This document shows, piece by piece, positions 31,338 through 43,710 of a stretch of 64,000 bases of DNA. A program made the position numbers and the translations under genes. The stretch covers positions 186,001-250,000 of the forward strand of contig NAJO01000038.1 in the NCBI GenBank assembly GCA_002077065.1. The letters run 5' to 3'. This DNA is from Cryoendolithus antarcticus. Taxonomy: Eukaryota > Ascomycota > Dothideomycetes > Cladosporiales > Cladosporiaceae. The notes beneath the pieces were generated by a model. The model did not search any database, had not been told where the DNA came from, and saw only the letters and a program-made list of their open reading frames with translations. Numbering within the stretch: the first letter of the stretch is position 1; each line of letters begins with the position of its first letter.

Positions 31338-32154
31338 ATGGGGTGAGTACATTGACAGGGCCAGGACTTGATGCAGCGACTGGATTGAAGCGCCATTGCG
31401 AGCATCAAGTGGCACCCAGGCACCCCTCTAATCCTCATGAAACAGCATACTGACACCCTCCCTCACAGTATCGATCTCAACGAGTTCGGCCACCGCCGCG
31501 ATTCTCATCGCAAGGCGCCAAAGAGCGAAGATCCGTCAGTCACCTTCAGTCCCTGAATGCTGCCTGCGCTTCTACTAAGACTCTCTATCTGAACTACAGA
31601 TACCGCATCATCCTACACAAGCTGTACAGCTTCCTCGCCCGCCGCACAGACTCCAAGTTCAACCAGGTCGTGCTCCGCCGCCTGCGCCAGTCCAAGATCA
31701 ACCGCGCCCCAGTGTCGCTCAGCAAGATTGTCCGCACTGTTGAGAAGCCGACGAGCAAGAAGGAATATGAGGGCAAGATCATCGCTACGGTTGCGAAGGT
31801 GACGGATGACAACCGTGTGTTGGAGATCCCGAAGATCACTGTTTGCGCGCTTGGCTTCACGGCCACCGCTCGTGCGAGGATCCTTAAGGCGGGAGGCGAG
31901 ACTTTGACCTTCGATCAGCTCGCTCTGCGTGCGCCGACTGGGTCGAACGTCATTCTGCTTCGCGGACCGAGGAACTCGCGTGAGGCTGTCAAGCACTTCG
32001 GCTTTGGTCCTCACTCGCACAAGGTACGTTGTTGTGAGTTCGAGTGTGCCGGATCGGATACTGACAACCATCACAGAAGCCAAAGGTGGAGAGCAAGGGC
32101 AGGAAGTTCGAGCGTGCGCGTGGTCGCAGACGTTCGCGTGGTTTCAAGGTGTAA
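31338..32154 (+). CDS. RPL18: 60S ribosomal protein eL18
   Basis: Large-subunit cytosolic ribosomal protein. Four exons: 31338-31342 (5 bp), 31469-31534, 31600-32023 and 32077-32154; 573 bp, 190 aa. The spliced protein begins [17 protein letters not shown] and includes [18 protein letters not shown], RPxN-type core residues, [15 protein letters not shown] and the basic end [11 protein letters not shown], all diagnostic for eL18. The first exon carries only ATGGG, so the first intron (126 bp) follows the start codon almost at once. The second intron uses GTCAGT as donor, slightly off consensus. Confidence 0.95.
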
Positions 32155-32662
32155 GCTGGTCGTGTACTTTATGGATCACGAAAGTTGCACACAGTGGCTG
32201 GTCTGCCTTACGCGACGCAACGAGCAGCATCGGCATGGGCAGCCTGAATCACCATAGCAGGTCCTGCTGTCTTGCCTCGGGCTTCATGCAAGTCTGTCTG
32301 CGAAGGCGCAACTCAGATAGTCGAAAGTCAAACCACCAAATTCATCAAACAATAGCTCCTCCACCATGATCACCTCTGAAGTAGTGAATATATCCCATTT
32401 GTACTTCGCAAACATGTCATTTTGACGTCTCTATTGTGACTGCGCAAACCCAATTTTAACCCAACACGTCCGGGAAACCACGCCACGCAAAAGTTTCCAA
32501 CTCATATACCGGTTTTGAGAAATTTAAACATCGACACACAATCTCTCAGTAGTGACAAAGACTTTGCTGCGCATCTATAAACCGCACCGGACCAAATGAT
32601 ATACCTTTCGGCCGTCCTTTGAGAGCGCACCTGGGATTCTGCACTACACACAGACTGTTGCG
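32155..32662. other. Intergenic region with ADE2 promoter, 508 bp
   Basis: Between eL18 and ADE2, both plus strand. A TATA-like TCTATAAA lies at 32574-32581, about 82 bp before the ADE2 ATG. AT-rich stretches are present at 32380-32530. No purine-gene Bas1-type TGACTC was found. Confidence 0.5.
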
Positions 32663-34429
32663 ATGGCCACTCAAAAAGTAGTCGGATGTCTAGGAGGTGG
32701 CCAATTAGGTCGCATGCTTGCGGAATCTGCCAATAAACGCAACATACCTATCGTGTTCCTCGATTCTCCCAATGCTCCTGCCAAACAAATTACGGCAAAT
32801 TCGGCGCATGAGCACGTCGATGGCTCATTTAAAGACGCCAAGGCCATCGAGCAGCTCGCGTCAAAAGTCGACATACTAACCGTCGAAATCGAGCACGTCG
32901 ACACAGAGATCTTGGAACGGCTTGAGAGTGAGGGGAAGGTGAAAGTCGAGCCGAGTTGGAGGACGCTGAGGGTTGTGCAGGATAAGTACGCTCAAAAGGA
33001 GCATCTTCGCGAAGCAGGCGTGGGTGTTGTTGACGGTATCGCGCTGGAGAAGGGCACAGTGGAGGAGCTATGGCAGGTTGTTGCGCGGCTGGGTGGGTTT
33101 CCGGTGATGTTAAAATCCCGACGGGAGGCGTACGATGGGAGAGGCAATTTCAAAATCAAGTCTGAGAATGACTTTGGTCCTGCGCTGGAAGCTCTCGGGG
33201 GTAAGGGCAAAGGTGGCGTGCTGTATGTGGAGCGCTGGGCAGCGTTTCGAATGGAGTTGGCGGTTATGGTTGTTAAGACTAAGGATGGGGGGCTGGCTTA
33301 TCCTACGACCGAGACGATTCATACGAGTGAGAGTATCTGCAAGCTGACTTATACGCCTGCACGAGGGATCAGTGCGAAGCTGGCTAAGCAGGCGCAGGAG
33401 CTGGCTAAGAAGGCTGTGAAGAGTCTTTGGGGGAAGGGAGTGTTTGGCGTGGAGATGTTCTTGCTACAGGACGGCTCACTCGTCATCAACGAGATCGCTC
33501 CGCGGCCACATAATTCTGGTCACTACACGATCGAGGCGTGTCATGTATCACAGTACGATTCGCATCTGAGCGCCATCCTCGACGAGCCTCTACCGCAAGA
33601 GTGTCTGGAGATGAGGGTGCCTGCGGCGATCATGCTGAACGTCCTCGGTGGCGAGACGAAGGACTCGCATATGATAGTCAAGCGCAAAGCTGCCGCATTG
33701 TTTGGACCGATAGGGTTCCATGATTATGGGAAGGGTGATGCGAGGAAGGGGAGGAAGATGGGACATATTACAGTTACGGCGACGAGTATGGCGAAGGCGG
33801 AGGCGCTAGTTCAGCCACTGATCGAATTCGTTGACAGTGGCAACGACGAATCCAGTAGTCCCTCCTCGGCACCTGCGGCAGCCCTTACGGACTCTTCAGC
33901 ACAGCCTTTGGTAGCTCTCGTCATGGGCTCCGACTCCGACCTCCCTCACCTTCTACCTGGCATCACTCTGCTCGAGACACTCGGCATATCTTACACAACT
34001 CGCGTGACATCCGCGCACCGCACGCCCGAAGCGATGGCCGAGTACGCGCAGTCGGCCGAAGCGGAGGGCATTGAAGTGCTCATAGCAGCAGCAGGTGGTG
34101 CTGCTCACCTTCCGGGCATGGTGGCTTCGCATACCCTCTTACCGGTCATCGGTGTTCCCATCAAGCCACGACTGGGCGACGGCTTTGACAGTATTGTCAG
34201 TATGACGAACATGCCTGCTGGTGTGCCAGTGGCGACTGTAGGGCTGAATAATTCGGTCAATGCAGCGCTACTAGCGGCCAGGCAATTGGCACGGAAAGAT
34301 GAGGGGATTAGAGAACGCTTGAGGGCCTGGATCGAGAATAACAAGCAAACTGTGTTGAAGAAGGATGCCAAGCTGCATGAGATGGGAGCGATGAAGTATG
34401 CTGAAGATGTTCTTGGAGTGAAGAAATGA
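32663..34429 (+). CDS. ADE2: Phosphoribosylaminoimidazole carboxylase (PurK-PurE fusion)
   Basis: Carries out the AIR carboxylation step of de novo purine synthesis in the cytosol. The ATG at 32663 opens a 588 aa intron-free frame, close to the 571 aa of the yeast enzyme. The N-terminal half is an ATP-grasp PurK module: VGCLGGGQLGRML at the start, EIEHVD, KSRREAYDGRGNFKI, and NEIAPRPHNSGHYTIEA. The C-terminal half is the PurE mutase module: LVMGSDSDLPHLLPG, TSAHRTPEAMAEYA, IAAAGGAAHLPGMVAS and GVPIKPRLGDG. The two are joined by a Ser/Pro/Ala linker near residues 393-412, the normal fungal fusion order. Loss of this enzyme classically gives red colonies in yeasts. Confidence 0.97.
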   Translation: MATQKVVGCLGGGQLGRMLAESANKRNIPIVFLDSPNAPAKQITANSAHEHVDGSFKDAKAIEQLASKVDILTVEIEHVDTEILERLESEGKVKVEPSWRTLRVVQDKYAQKEHLREAGVGVVDGIALEKGTVEELWQVVARLGGFPVMLKSRREAYDGRGNFKIKSENDFGPALEALGGKGKGGVLYVERWAAFRMELAVMVVKTKDGGLAYPTTETIHTSESICKLTYTPARGISAKLAKQAQELAKKAVKSLWGKGVFGVEMFLLQDGSLVINEIAPRPHNSGHYTIEACHVSQYDSHLSAILDEPLPQECLEMRVPAAIMLNVLGGETKDSHMIVKRKAAALFGPIGFHDYGKGDARKGRKMGHITVTATSMAKAEALVQPLIEFVDSGNDESSSPSSAPAAALTDSSAQPLVALVMGSDSDLPHLLPGITLLETLGISYTTRVTSAHRTPEAMAEYAQSAEAEGIEVLIAAAGGAAHLPGMVASHTLLPVIGVPIKPRLGDGFDSIVSMTNMPAGVPVATVGLNNSVNAALLAARQLARKDEGIRERLRAWIENNKQTVLKKDAKLHEMGAMKYAEDVLGVKK

Positions 34430-35935
34430 GGCATCGCCTCGTCTTTCGAAGAAATTGGCCAAGGTCTCTGTGGTAGTATGCGCTCACCCGCAACAACAGA
34501 GACTAAATGGTGATATTTGGGAGACTGACAAGATGTATACCTGCAGAACAGCTCCCCTCGAGGGCGCCTCATGTCTCAGTATTCATCGTGGATGCGGCCA
34601 TAGTCGCAGAAGCGAGCACGGAGGAACCGGAGAGAGTCTCAGTAGTCAGGTCGAACCGGAGGTAACTCCGCCCGTTGTTATAGAACCGTAAGCATGGATC
34701 CGAAACCCGGTCACCGAGTAACGTCGTCCGGCGTGCAGCTCCGTATACCGATATCTGCGCAGCTGAAGTCGTGATCAATTGATACCTGAGGTCAGCAACA
34801 TTGCGGTCTAGACCACCTCCACCAGCTTGCACCTGGAGCAGGAAGCTCAAGCTCTCTCCACTTCTGCCCGAGCCGTTATGGCTTCCGGCCGTTGCAACTA
34901 GGCGGAACAGCATCGTTCAAGAGCGGCTCCGTCGCATACCAGCTTCGTGAAACGCAAAAAATATTGTTTAAGAGGACATGCCAACAGTGGTCAGGTTGAG
35001 CAGGAGGAAAGACAGCGTGAAGTCCAGACAATGGTGAACTGTTACAGACTTGGCAGGGTCCGCAGCGGCCCCAACCTAGACACTTCGCTAGCCGAACGCC
35101 CGGACTCCCGCCAAGGCTAAAGGCGCATGTGGACGTGTACGTGCTTCTTTGTGTGGATGCAGAGGTCGCTGCGGCAGTCCGTCTTGTTAGACATCACCCA
35201 CTGGACTCGGCGCTGGATGTCTTGCGAGAGAGTGTATGAATAATCGGGACTTGCTACGGGGAAATAAGGAAGGGCTAGTACTATTAGCCGCGACACAGAG
35301 TGTCTGAGACCAGACGGGAAGGACTTAGGCGGGGCGAAGCTACTGGGGAGAGGGCAGCGCATACGTCCTTGATTCGGTATATTGTCGCCGAGACAATAGC
35401 GACGACGACGATAGCACCGCCAGCTCTAGCTCATGCTGTTCATGATTCCGCTGCGCTGGTAGCGCGCCACTCTCCGCCATCGCTGCCGACCCTACCTTGC
35501 CCGGAGCTGGGCTTCCCTCTTGGACCATGACACTCCGCGGCAATGCCGCCACGAAGGAAGCCAAGGCGCGCGTCAGTGGTGACGGGCAACGACATGGCAG
35601 TGCGCAAAGCTCCAGCGCCGACAGCTGGCGATCGACGGATACGGTCAAAGGGCCGTTCGGGGCTTTTGGGTCGAGGACTCCGGGGAGGGTGGACACGAAG
35701 AAGAGGTTGATGTAGGTCATTTCCGTGTTCCTGTGGAGAGGAGGGGAGTCATAAGATCTGCGCTGGAGGGTGGTGTGCACTCGAGGGAAGTCGGAGGGTA
35801 GCCCATAGCTGGTCCAGGCAACGCGCCTCAAGACGGCTCGAGAAAGGCTTGAAAGGGCAAAGGAGTCAAGAGGATAACAGAGCTGGGATCTGTACCGGGC
35901 AGGGACGGCCTAGAGGTGACGCATGAGCTGACCAG
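34430..35935. other. Long intergenic region, 1506 bp
   Basis: Between ADE2 and adenylate cyclase, both plus strand. It likely holds the adenylate cyclase promoter and leader. A 114-codon minus-strand frame at 34569-34913 is listed separately; the open frames at 35300-35831 on both strands look like chance. Confidence 0.45.
34569..34913 (-). CDS. Possible small orphan protein, 114 aa
   Basis: ATG start at 34913. The frame has an ordered-looking alternating pattern in the middle (VADLRYQLITTSAAQISVYG, CLRFYNNGRSYLRFDL), which could be beta strands, flanked by Gly/Ser-rich ends. No signal peptide, metal site or family is recognised, and no splice partner was found. It could be a real lineage-specific gene or a chance frame in the promoter region of adenylate cyclase. 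Confidence 0.28.
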   Translation of the reverse strand: MLFRLVATAGSHNGSGRSGESLSFLLQVQAGGGGLDRNVADLRYQLITTSAAQISVYGAARRTTLLGDRVSDPCLRFYNNGRSYLRFDLTTETLSGSSVLASATMAASTMNTET

Positions 35936-38900
35936 ATGTGTCGCAGGAACGAGAAGGACGTCGATGTGTCGCCAGGCACTTTGCCTCCACGACCACAGCC
36001 CGGCAACTCACGCGCTGCGATAGCACCATGGGATGATCCAGGTCCTTCGCCAATGCAGCAGACGGGCTATGACAGCCAATCCGAGTTTCCAATGAGCCAG
36101 GGCGTGATACCTTCGATCAGTCGGCAACCTCCTTCAGCAAACCCCTGGAGCAACGGCAACTCTCGTATGCAGGATAATCCTAATCGTCCAGTAGCGACCT
36201 CAGTGTTTGGCAGCTTCTACAACGACTCGAGCGAGAATCTCGGTCAGATCTCGCCTGGCTTCACGCCACCCGGCGGCATGAACTTCGCTGGCGACGGTGA
36301 CGATCGAAGACCTTCTGTAGCCAGTGCGACGACTGTATCATCGACTGGCTCCAAAAGTAGCATAAGTGGTAGAGCACAGCGAAAGCTTCGTGGGTTCTTT
36401 GGCGATGAGTATGGCAATGCAGTCAATGACACCGGGACTCGGCAAAGCTCTGAAGCAAGCTCACTGAGAGGCAACCTTCCTCCATTCGCACCGGGTGGCG
36501 GCCGCAATCGCAACAATTCCATGAATGATGCCCTGTCACAGAGTGGACCACCCAGTCCGACAAGCTCGAGACCCAGGACACCTGCGCCGGGTGGTCCAAG
36601 TAGTGAGGTAACGCCTTGGGTGTTTCAAGATCCGCAAGTAGGTGCGCCGTAGTTGAAATGGCAAGTGATATCAACTAATGTTACGGCAGGTATCTCCAAC
36701 CAAGCAAGACTTTCCGCTCAACGATAAGAGCAATGGACGCGCCCCGAAACTTTCGCTCACTGGTCACCGACTACACCTCCCGGGTCACAGACACAACCGA
36801 AGCACTGAGGAAAAGCCGTCTATAGGTCAGACATTTCCACTTCGGCCCTCCACAAGTCGCGAGCAATCATTCTCACGCAACGGGCCGGCGATGAGCTCGG
36901 CCCTAAACCTCAAGCAACGAGCGACTAGTCCGTCGCCGAGTGTACAGAGCACGCAGAGTAGAGATCAACTTGCGCAACGATCGCCAAGTGGTAGAGAACC
37001 GAAGCGCTCCTTATTTGACCGAGTCCGAGGCAAACACAAGCATGACCCGAAAGGCGCAAGTCCGAATCTACACTCGTCATCTTCGACAGCTTCGTTGCCG
37101 ATGCAGCAAGCACCGCCTCCGATTAAGACTCGCCAGGACACCATGTCTATCGCCCGGCCGGCTGGCAAAAGACAAGAGACGGCAAACGGCGCAGCCGCAA
37201 AGAACTCGAGAATACCGTTCAGAGGCAAGCGTGGAGACACAATGACAGACCCGAGTGTGCCAAAGGACCCCAACGCGCACGCGCCGGACGAAGGCTCTGC
37301 GCTATGGCATCTAGACACCGACATCTCGCACATGGAGGGCATAATCGACCATAAGCAACCTCCGATGACACCGCCTGCAGGCGAGATTTTCACAGGGTTC
37401 AATGGTGATCAGCACGTCAAGCAGGCTGCACCAGATCCCGAAGAGTCAGGCGCTTGGGATGCGCCAGACAGTTGGGCTGTCAAGAAAGTTGCAGACGAGA
37501 ATGCGGCAAGGCTTGGCGAGATTGACGACAACGGCAATATGCCACTCGACCGAGATCCTGGGTCGATGTACTTCATGCGAATATTCCGGGCGGACAGCAC
37601 ATTTGCAGTGATTTCGGCTAGTCTGAACACCACCGCAGCAGAGCTCATAGCAATGATGGCTAAGAAGACGTTCCTGCAGGATGAGCTGGACGCATATCAG
37701 ATTGTCATGCGGAAGCAGGACACGACACGGCAGCTGGAGCCTGGTGAACGTCCGCTGGTTTTACAGAAGCGACTGCTAGAGATGGCTGGCTATCAAGAAT
37801 CAGACAAGCTCGAAGATCTAGGACGAGAAGACCATGGCTACTTGTGTCGCTTCACCTTCCTACCTGCGAAGATGACCGGCGGCTTCTCCAGTCTTGAGAA
37901 AGACCCGGGCTTCAACAAGATGCAGAAGTTCAATCACATTGACCTGACCGGCCGCAATCTCATCACGATCCCTATCACTCTGTACAAGAAGGCGACGGAG
38001 ATTATGACACTAAACCTTTCACGGAACCCGACACTGGATATCCCCAAGGACTTCGTCCAAAGTTGCTCAAACTTGAGGGAGATCAAGTACACCAGTAATG
38101 AAGCATGGCGAATACCTCCGAGTCTTTCGCTCAGTACCAAGCTTACGATGCTCGATTTGTCCAACAACAAGCTCGAGCAGCTCGAGCATGCAGATCTGGG
38201 CAGGCTCTTTGGACTGTTTAGTCTGAAGCTGGCGAACAACAAGCTCACTAGCATACCTGCCTACTTCAGCAACTTTGCTGCGTTGCGAAGTCTAAACGTA
38301 TCGTCAAACTCTTTGACGGAGTTCCCTGAGCCGCTTCGAAATTTGACGAACTTGGTGGACTTGGACATCAGCTTCAACTCGATCGCGAACCTTGGTGACG
38401 TTGGAGGCCTTACTAACCTCGAACGGCTCTGGGCGACGAACAACAAGCTCTCTGGCCCTCTCGATGAGTCGGTCGGCCGCCTACAGAACATGAAGGAGAT
38501 CGACTGCCGCTTCAATGCCATCAGCAACGCTGACATTGTGTCGCAACTCCCCAAGCTGGAGTCGTTGATGTTGGGCCATAACTCGATTTCTGCTTTCTCT
38601 GCTTCGTTCGCAAAGCTCAGAATCCTCTACCTGAACCACAACCCGGTCACGCATTTCGATCTGACAGCTCCTGCGCCAACACTGTCTGTTCTCAACATTG
38701 CTTCAGCGAAGCTATCGCAGTTGCCAGATACTCTATTCGCGAAGATATCGCAGCTGACGAAACTGAATATCAACAAGAACCATTTCGTGTCGCTGTCCCC
38801 AAATCTCGGCCAACTGCAGAAGTTGGAGTTCCTCAGCTTAGCGAAGAACGAACTGAATCGCATGCCGCCCGAGATCGGCAGACTTACCGAGCTTCGCTAC

Positions 38901-41900
38901 CTCGACGTCCGCGAAAACAACCTCGACCGCCTACCCGCAGAGATTTGGTTCGCTAAGCGTCTCGAAACCCTGAACCTCTCCTCCAATGTCCTCTCCGAAT
39001 TTCCCAAACCAGGCGCACCTATGCCTACCCTCCCTGAAACATCAATCACAACTCCCATAGCCACGCCCATAGCTCCTCCAACGTCAAGTCCAGACTTCGA
39101 AGAGCTGGGCAAACTCGAAGACTTTGCCTTGCGGCGGCCGAGTCAGGTGTCTAGTATGCTCAGCATCGGCAGCTCGCCTGGCGTAGCTTCTTCGCGGAAG
39201 GGTTCGATGGGGTCGTATTCGTCGCAGAAGCCGGGTAATATCGGCCGAACTAATACTTCAGGCAGTATAGGCACCATCACACCTGCGTCGAGGAAGGACT
39301 CAACTTTGTCGGGGAGGTTGGCGACGACGTTCTCGACGAGCATGAGGCATTTGTTCTTGGCTGATAACAGGCTGGAGGATGATGTGTTCAATGAGCTGGT
39401 ATTGTTGCCGGAGCTACGGATCTTGAATCTGTCGTACAATCAGCTTTATGACATTCCACCACGGACTATCAAGCGATGGAGCCACCTCACTGAGCTCTAC
39501 CTCTCCGGCAATGACCTCTCGTCCCTCCCAGCCGAAGACTTGGACGAAAGCTCGTCCCTGAAAGTCCTCCACATCAACAGCAATAAGTTCCAGACCCTAC
39601 CCGCCGAACTCGGCAAAGTGCCCAAGCTCGCAATTCTGGATGTCGGCAGCAATACTCTCAAGTACAACGTCTCCAATTGGCCTTACGATTGGAATTGGAA
39701 TTGGAACCACCAGCTGCGATACTTGAACATGTCCGGCAACAAGCGCTTGGAGATCAAGCCTAGTGCAAACAATGGTCGAAACACAAAGGACTTGACGGAC
39801 TTCACCGCGCTGCAGAACCTGAGAATTCTGGGGTTGATGGACGTCACCTTGACGATCCCTAGTGTGCCTGATCAGGCGCCAGATCGAAGGGTAAGGACAG
39901 CGGGCAGTACGATCGGTACTTCGGTGCCGTACGGCATGGCTGATACGCTTGGACGGAATGAGCATCTCTCAACACTGGACATAGTCGTCCCACGTTTCAG
40001 AGGGCACGAAGACGAGATCCTCATCGGCTTGTTCGATGGGCAGCACCTAGCATCTGGTGGGTCTCGCGTGGCGAAGTATCTGCACGAGAAGTTCAAGCAC
40101 TACTTCATCGAGGAGCTGGAGAAGCTGAAGTCTGGCGAGACGCCCAACGATGCTTTGCGGCGGACGTACTTAGGATTGAACAAGGATCTGTCCACGGTAG
40201 CCATGCAAGCTATCGATGCTAGAGATCATCCTTCCTCAGCTGTGGTGCATAGAGGTAGTATCTCCGGCCCAGAGCTCGGAGAAGATGATATGAACTCTGG
40301 CGCTGTCGCGACGGTCATGTATCTGCACGGCATGGAGCTCTACATGAGTAACGTTGGCGATGCACAGGCGCTGCTGATCCAGTCCGAAGGCGGCCACAAG
40401 CTCGTGACTAGAAAGCACGATCCTGCTGAAGCCGCTGAACGGCAACGGATTCGCGAAGCAGGCGGCTATGTCTCCCGACAAGGCAAGCTGAACGATCAGC
40501 TCGATGTCTCCAGAGCATTTGGCTACGTTCAGCTCTCACCTTGTGTTATCGCCGCTCCACATGTGGTGCAGATGACGATCAAGGAGTCCGACGAGATGAT
40601 TCTTCTCGCCTCGCGAGAGCTTTGGGACTACCTGACACCCGACTTCGCCGTTGATGTCGCACGCTCAGAACGCGGTGACCTCATGGCTGCAGCTCAAAAG
40701 CTCCGCGACCTAGCCATCGCCTTCGGCGCAACGGGAAAGATAATGGTGATGATCATCGGCGTCTCCGACCTCCGTAAACGCGAGCGCGCCCGGTTCAGGA
40801 CACACAGCATGAGCATGGGTCCATCTGGCGCTGCAGACGACTACTTCACGACTACTACCGCTGTTCGCAAAGGTAAGCGCGGACGGGAGAATGTCGGGGA
40901 CTCGAAGCTGGCGCGTCTGGATCAGGAAGTCGATCCGCCGTATGGCGATGTCACGCTGGTGTTTACGGATATCAAGAACTCGACCGTGCTGTGGGAGACT
41001 TATCCTATCGCAATGCGGAGTGGTATTCGGATGCATAATGAAGTCATGCGGAGACATCTGCGGATTATTGGGGGTTACGAGGTTAAGACCGAAGGTGATG
41101 CGTTTATGGTCGCTTTTCCTACCGTTACTTCTGCGCTCCTCTGGTGCTTCACGATCCAGTCGCAATTGCTGGAAGTGCAATGGCCGCAAGAGATCCTCTC
41201 CTCAGTTCATGGCGAAGAGGTGCAAGATGGCGATGGCAACATCATCTTCCGCGGTCTGTCAGTGCGAATGGGCATCCACTGGGGTCAGCCAGTGTGCGAA
41301 GTCGATCCCGTGACGAAGCGGATGGATTACTTCGGGCCGATGGTCAATCGAGCTGCCCGTATTGAAGGCGTGGCAGACGGAGGGCAGATCTGCGTGTCTT
41401 CGGACTTCATAGCAGAAGTGCAGAGACTACTGGAGAGCCATATCGAAACCGATCGGACCGGATCTACGGGGTCTGAAGACACGCTGAGCGATGACTTGCT
41501 ATCACAAGCGATCCGTCGCGAACTCCGATCTTTGAGCAGCCAAGGCTTCGAAGTCAAAGATCTCGGTCAACGAACCCTCAAGGGATTGGAGAACCCAGAG
41601 TACATCTACCTCATGTACCCGCACTCGCTGTCCTCGCGCCTGCTAGTGCAGCAACAGAAAGCCGAAGCCGAAGCACGACAGAAATCCGAGTCTCGGGATC
41701 TGACGTCCAAGAATCGCTCACCCTTGACAGTCGATACTCAAACGGTCTGGGATCTCTGGGCCGTCAGTCTCCGACTCGAGATGCTTTGTTCCGGCCTCGA
41801 AGGCGTTGAAGGCGAGAAGAAGCTCAAACCGCCCGAGACGGCGTTGCTGGAGAGGATGAAGCAGAGGGAGAGCGAGGTGACGGATCGGTTCTTGGTGAAT

Positions 41901-42161
41901 TTTGTGGAGCATCAGGTTTGTAGAATTGAGGTAAGCGGAACAGACCACCTTCGGGCATTCCGAGTTACATACTGACTATATCTCCAGACCTGTATCTCTT
42001 CACTCGCTATCAGGAACATGGTTCGTCCCTTCAGCAACGGGATGCTGACACAGGCTTGTCCCATGGGCGAAGTGCTTGGTGAGATAGCGAGCTCACTTGC
42101 TGAGCTGCAGGAGCTCAAGGCGAGGCAGGAGGAGGAGGGATTCGAAATGGCGCCTTCATGA
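35936..42161 (+). CDS. CYR1: Adenylate cyclase (RA-LRR-PP2C-cyclase)
   Basis: Makes cAMP and drives the PKA pathway. Exons 35936-36637, 36690-41930 and 41988-42161 (6117 bp, 2038 aa) join across 52 and 57 bp introns. Order: disordered Ser/Pro head; Ras-association domain about 520-610 (FRADSTFAVISASLNTT); leucine-rich repeats about 670-1000 and 1115-1240 (LTMLDLSNNKLEQLEHADLG); a PP2C-like domain about 1320-1600; the class III cyclase core about 1650-1810 (GDVTLVFTDIKNSTVLWE, GYEVKTEGDAFMVAF, GIHWGQPVCEVDP); and the C-terminal CAP/Srv2-binding region. The PP2C part lacks normal metal ligands (DGQH, ELWDYL), so it is probably a pseudo-phosphatase. The true N-terminus could lie in an upstream exon: CTGACCAG just before the first ATG resembles an acceptor. 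Confidence 0.95.
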
Positions 42162-42495
42162 GGGCTTTGATATCGCACTATTTTGGCGTGGCGTTTGAGG
42201 GCAAGTGGAGGGAGTGCTTCGCAGTGGCTGCATGTAAGCTGGCTACTGGATGACGTGTACGGCTGATATGACGTGGACCGGATGACTTGGATATTTGGGT
42301 AATCTTGGGAGCATGTGCGTTGGGTAGCATAGCGCATGTGTTGATCAGTGGTGATGTGGCACGACTTCATTCTGCTATGACTTCCAGTGTGCCTCTTGAG
42401 TAATTGTACACCGCGCCTCAACGCCTTGCTAACATCACCAGCGTGCCCATTTGCAACGTGCAGGATGACACAAGCTGCTGCTCCTTGTAGCGAGC
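42162..42495. other. Convergent 3' region, 334 bp
   Basis: Between the stop codons of adenylate cyclase and SUB1. Nothing recognised. Confidence 0.5.
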
Positions 42496-43222
42496 TCAAT
42501 CTTCCTCATCGCTCGTCTCCTCGTGATTGGGCTTCTTCTTCTTTGCAGCACCCTTCTTCGCAATTGGAGGCTTGACGTCTTCCTCATCGTCATTCTCAGC
42601 TTCGTCTGCCTCTTCTTCCTCTTCGTCATCATCCTCGTCGTCATCTTCATCTTTCGTAGCTGCCGCTGGAATCACCGCACTGTAATCTGGCCGCGGCATG
42701 TCGATGTCCTTTCCCTTCAGCGAAGCCTCGATCTGCGGTAGCGCTTCGACGACAGCGTTGAATTGCTCGGTCGTGAGACTGATGCCCTAATGCTTTATAT
42801 CAATCCGTGCATCCTCGTGTGATCCTTTGAGAAGGTGAGAATGTAACCTTCTTTCCTGGCAGCCACTTCCCGTCCTTCTCGTAGAACTCCCGGATGCCGA
42901 CCATCGTGATGCCTTTGAACTCCGATATCTGAACTCGTTTGGTTCTCGAGAGCTACATAGCATGGTATTAGCATGCATGCTCTTCACTCTTCTGCATCAA
43001 GCATTGGGTCTTCGACAGGGCACGAACCTCCCAGAAGTCGTTGCCATCGTCATCAGTCTGGCGGCTGCGATTGAGATCGGAAGTCGAATTGGTTTGCTTC
43101 GATTTCGATGCAGTAGAGGCTTTGGCTTTCTTGGTCTTTGGCGCAGTCTCATTTGGGACGTCGTCAACTTCCTCGCTCGGCGCAGAGCGTTTGCGAGAGC
43201 CGGATTTGGTCTTCGAAGCCAT
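42496..43222 (-). CDS. SUB1: RNA polymerase II coactivator PC4/Sub1
   Basis: Single-strand-DNA-binding coactivator that helps Pol II initiation and elongation in the nucleus. Exons 43222-43028, 42952-42848 and 42786-42496 (591 bp, 196 aa), with introns of 75 and 61 bp. The first exon has a Lys/Arg/Ser-rich head ([18 protein letters not shown]) that ends DDDGNDFWE. The second gives [15 protein letters not shown] and [15 protein letters not shown], the core PC4 beta-sheet signature. The third completes it with [20 protein letters not shown] long acidic stretch and a Lys-rich end follow, longer than in human PC4 but usual in filamentous fungi. Confidence 0.93.
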
Positions 43223-43710
43223 GACTGGAGACGTGAAGGGCACACCAGCGGTAGGAAGTTGTTAGTCAGAGTAAGAGAGAAATCAGGAAGATGTACGAGT
43301 ATTGGTGTGGTGTGAGGTATTCTAGGATGTGGGATTGTGCTCAGCCAGTATGCTGTCTCAATCGTGGACGCGTAAATTGAAGTGAGGTTGACGCGCTTCG
43401 AATGATGTCACTCTCACTTCGGTGCGTGAGACTCGGTGCGTCCTCATGGATGAACGACCCAACGCTGTCCATGCTCCGCTGAGTCGACAGTCGCGTAGGC
43501 GTCGCGCCGCAAGGCAGCATTAAGCGGCAAGGTTAAGTACACAACCCCTGCTCTACCTCTGCACCATCTTTCCTTCCCTTTCCTATTGCATGCCTCGAGG
43601 ACCATCAGTGTCCTTGTCACCACAGTAGCACTATCAAGCCGAGCGCGCTACAAGGTTTCTCCAAGTCGGTAATCGATGAGCATCGCGAAATTGAAACCAG
43701 AGTCTCGGCC
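43223..43710. other. Divergent intergenic region, 488 bp
   Basis: Shared upstream region of SUB1 (minus) and the small conserved gene at 43711 (plus). No specific element recognised. Confidence 0.5.

Noticed and set aside
31343..31468. Possible intronic snoRNA in the first eL18 intron
   Set aside because: No convincing paired C (RUGAUGA) and D (CUGA) boxes; only an isolated CTGA that fits the branch site.
35340..35831. Minus-strand frame of 163 codons upstream of adenylate cyclase
   Set aside because: No motif, overlapped by equally open plus-strand frames; probably chance in the promoter/leader.
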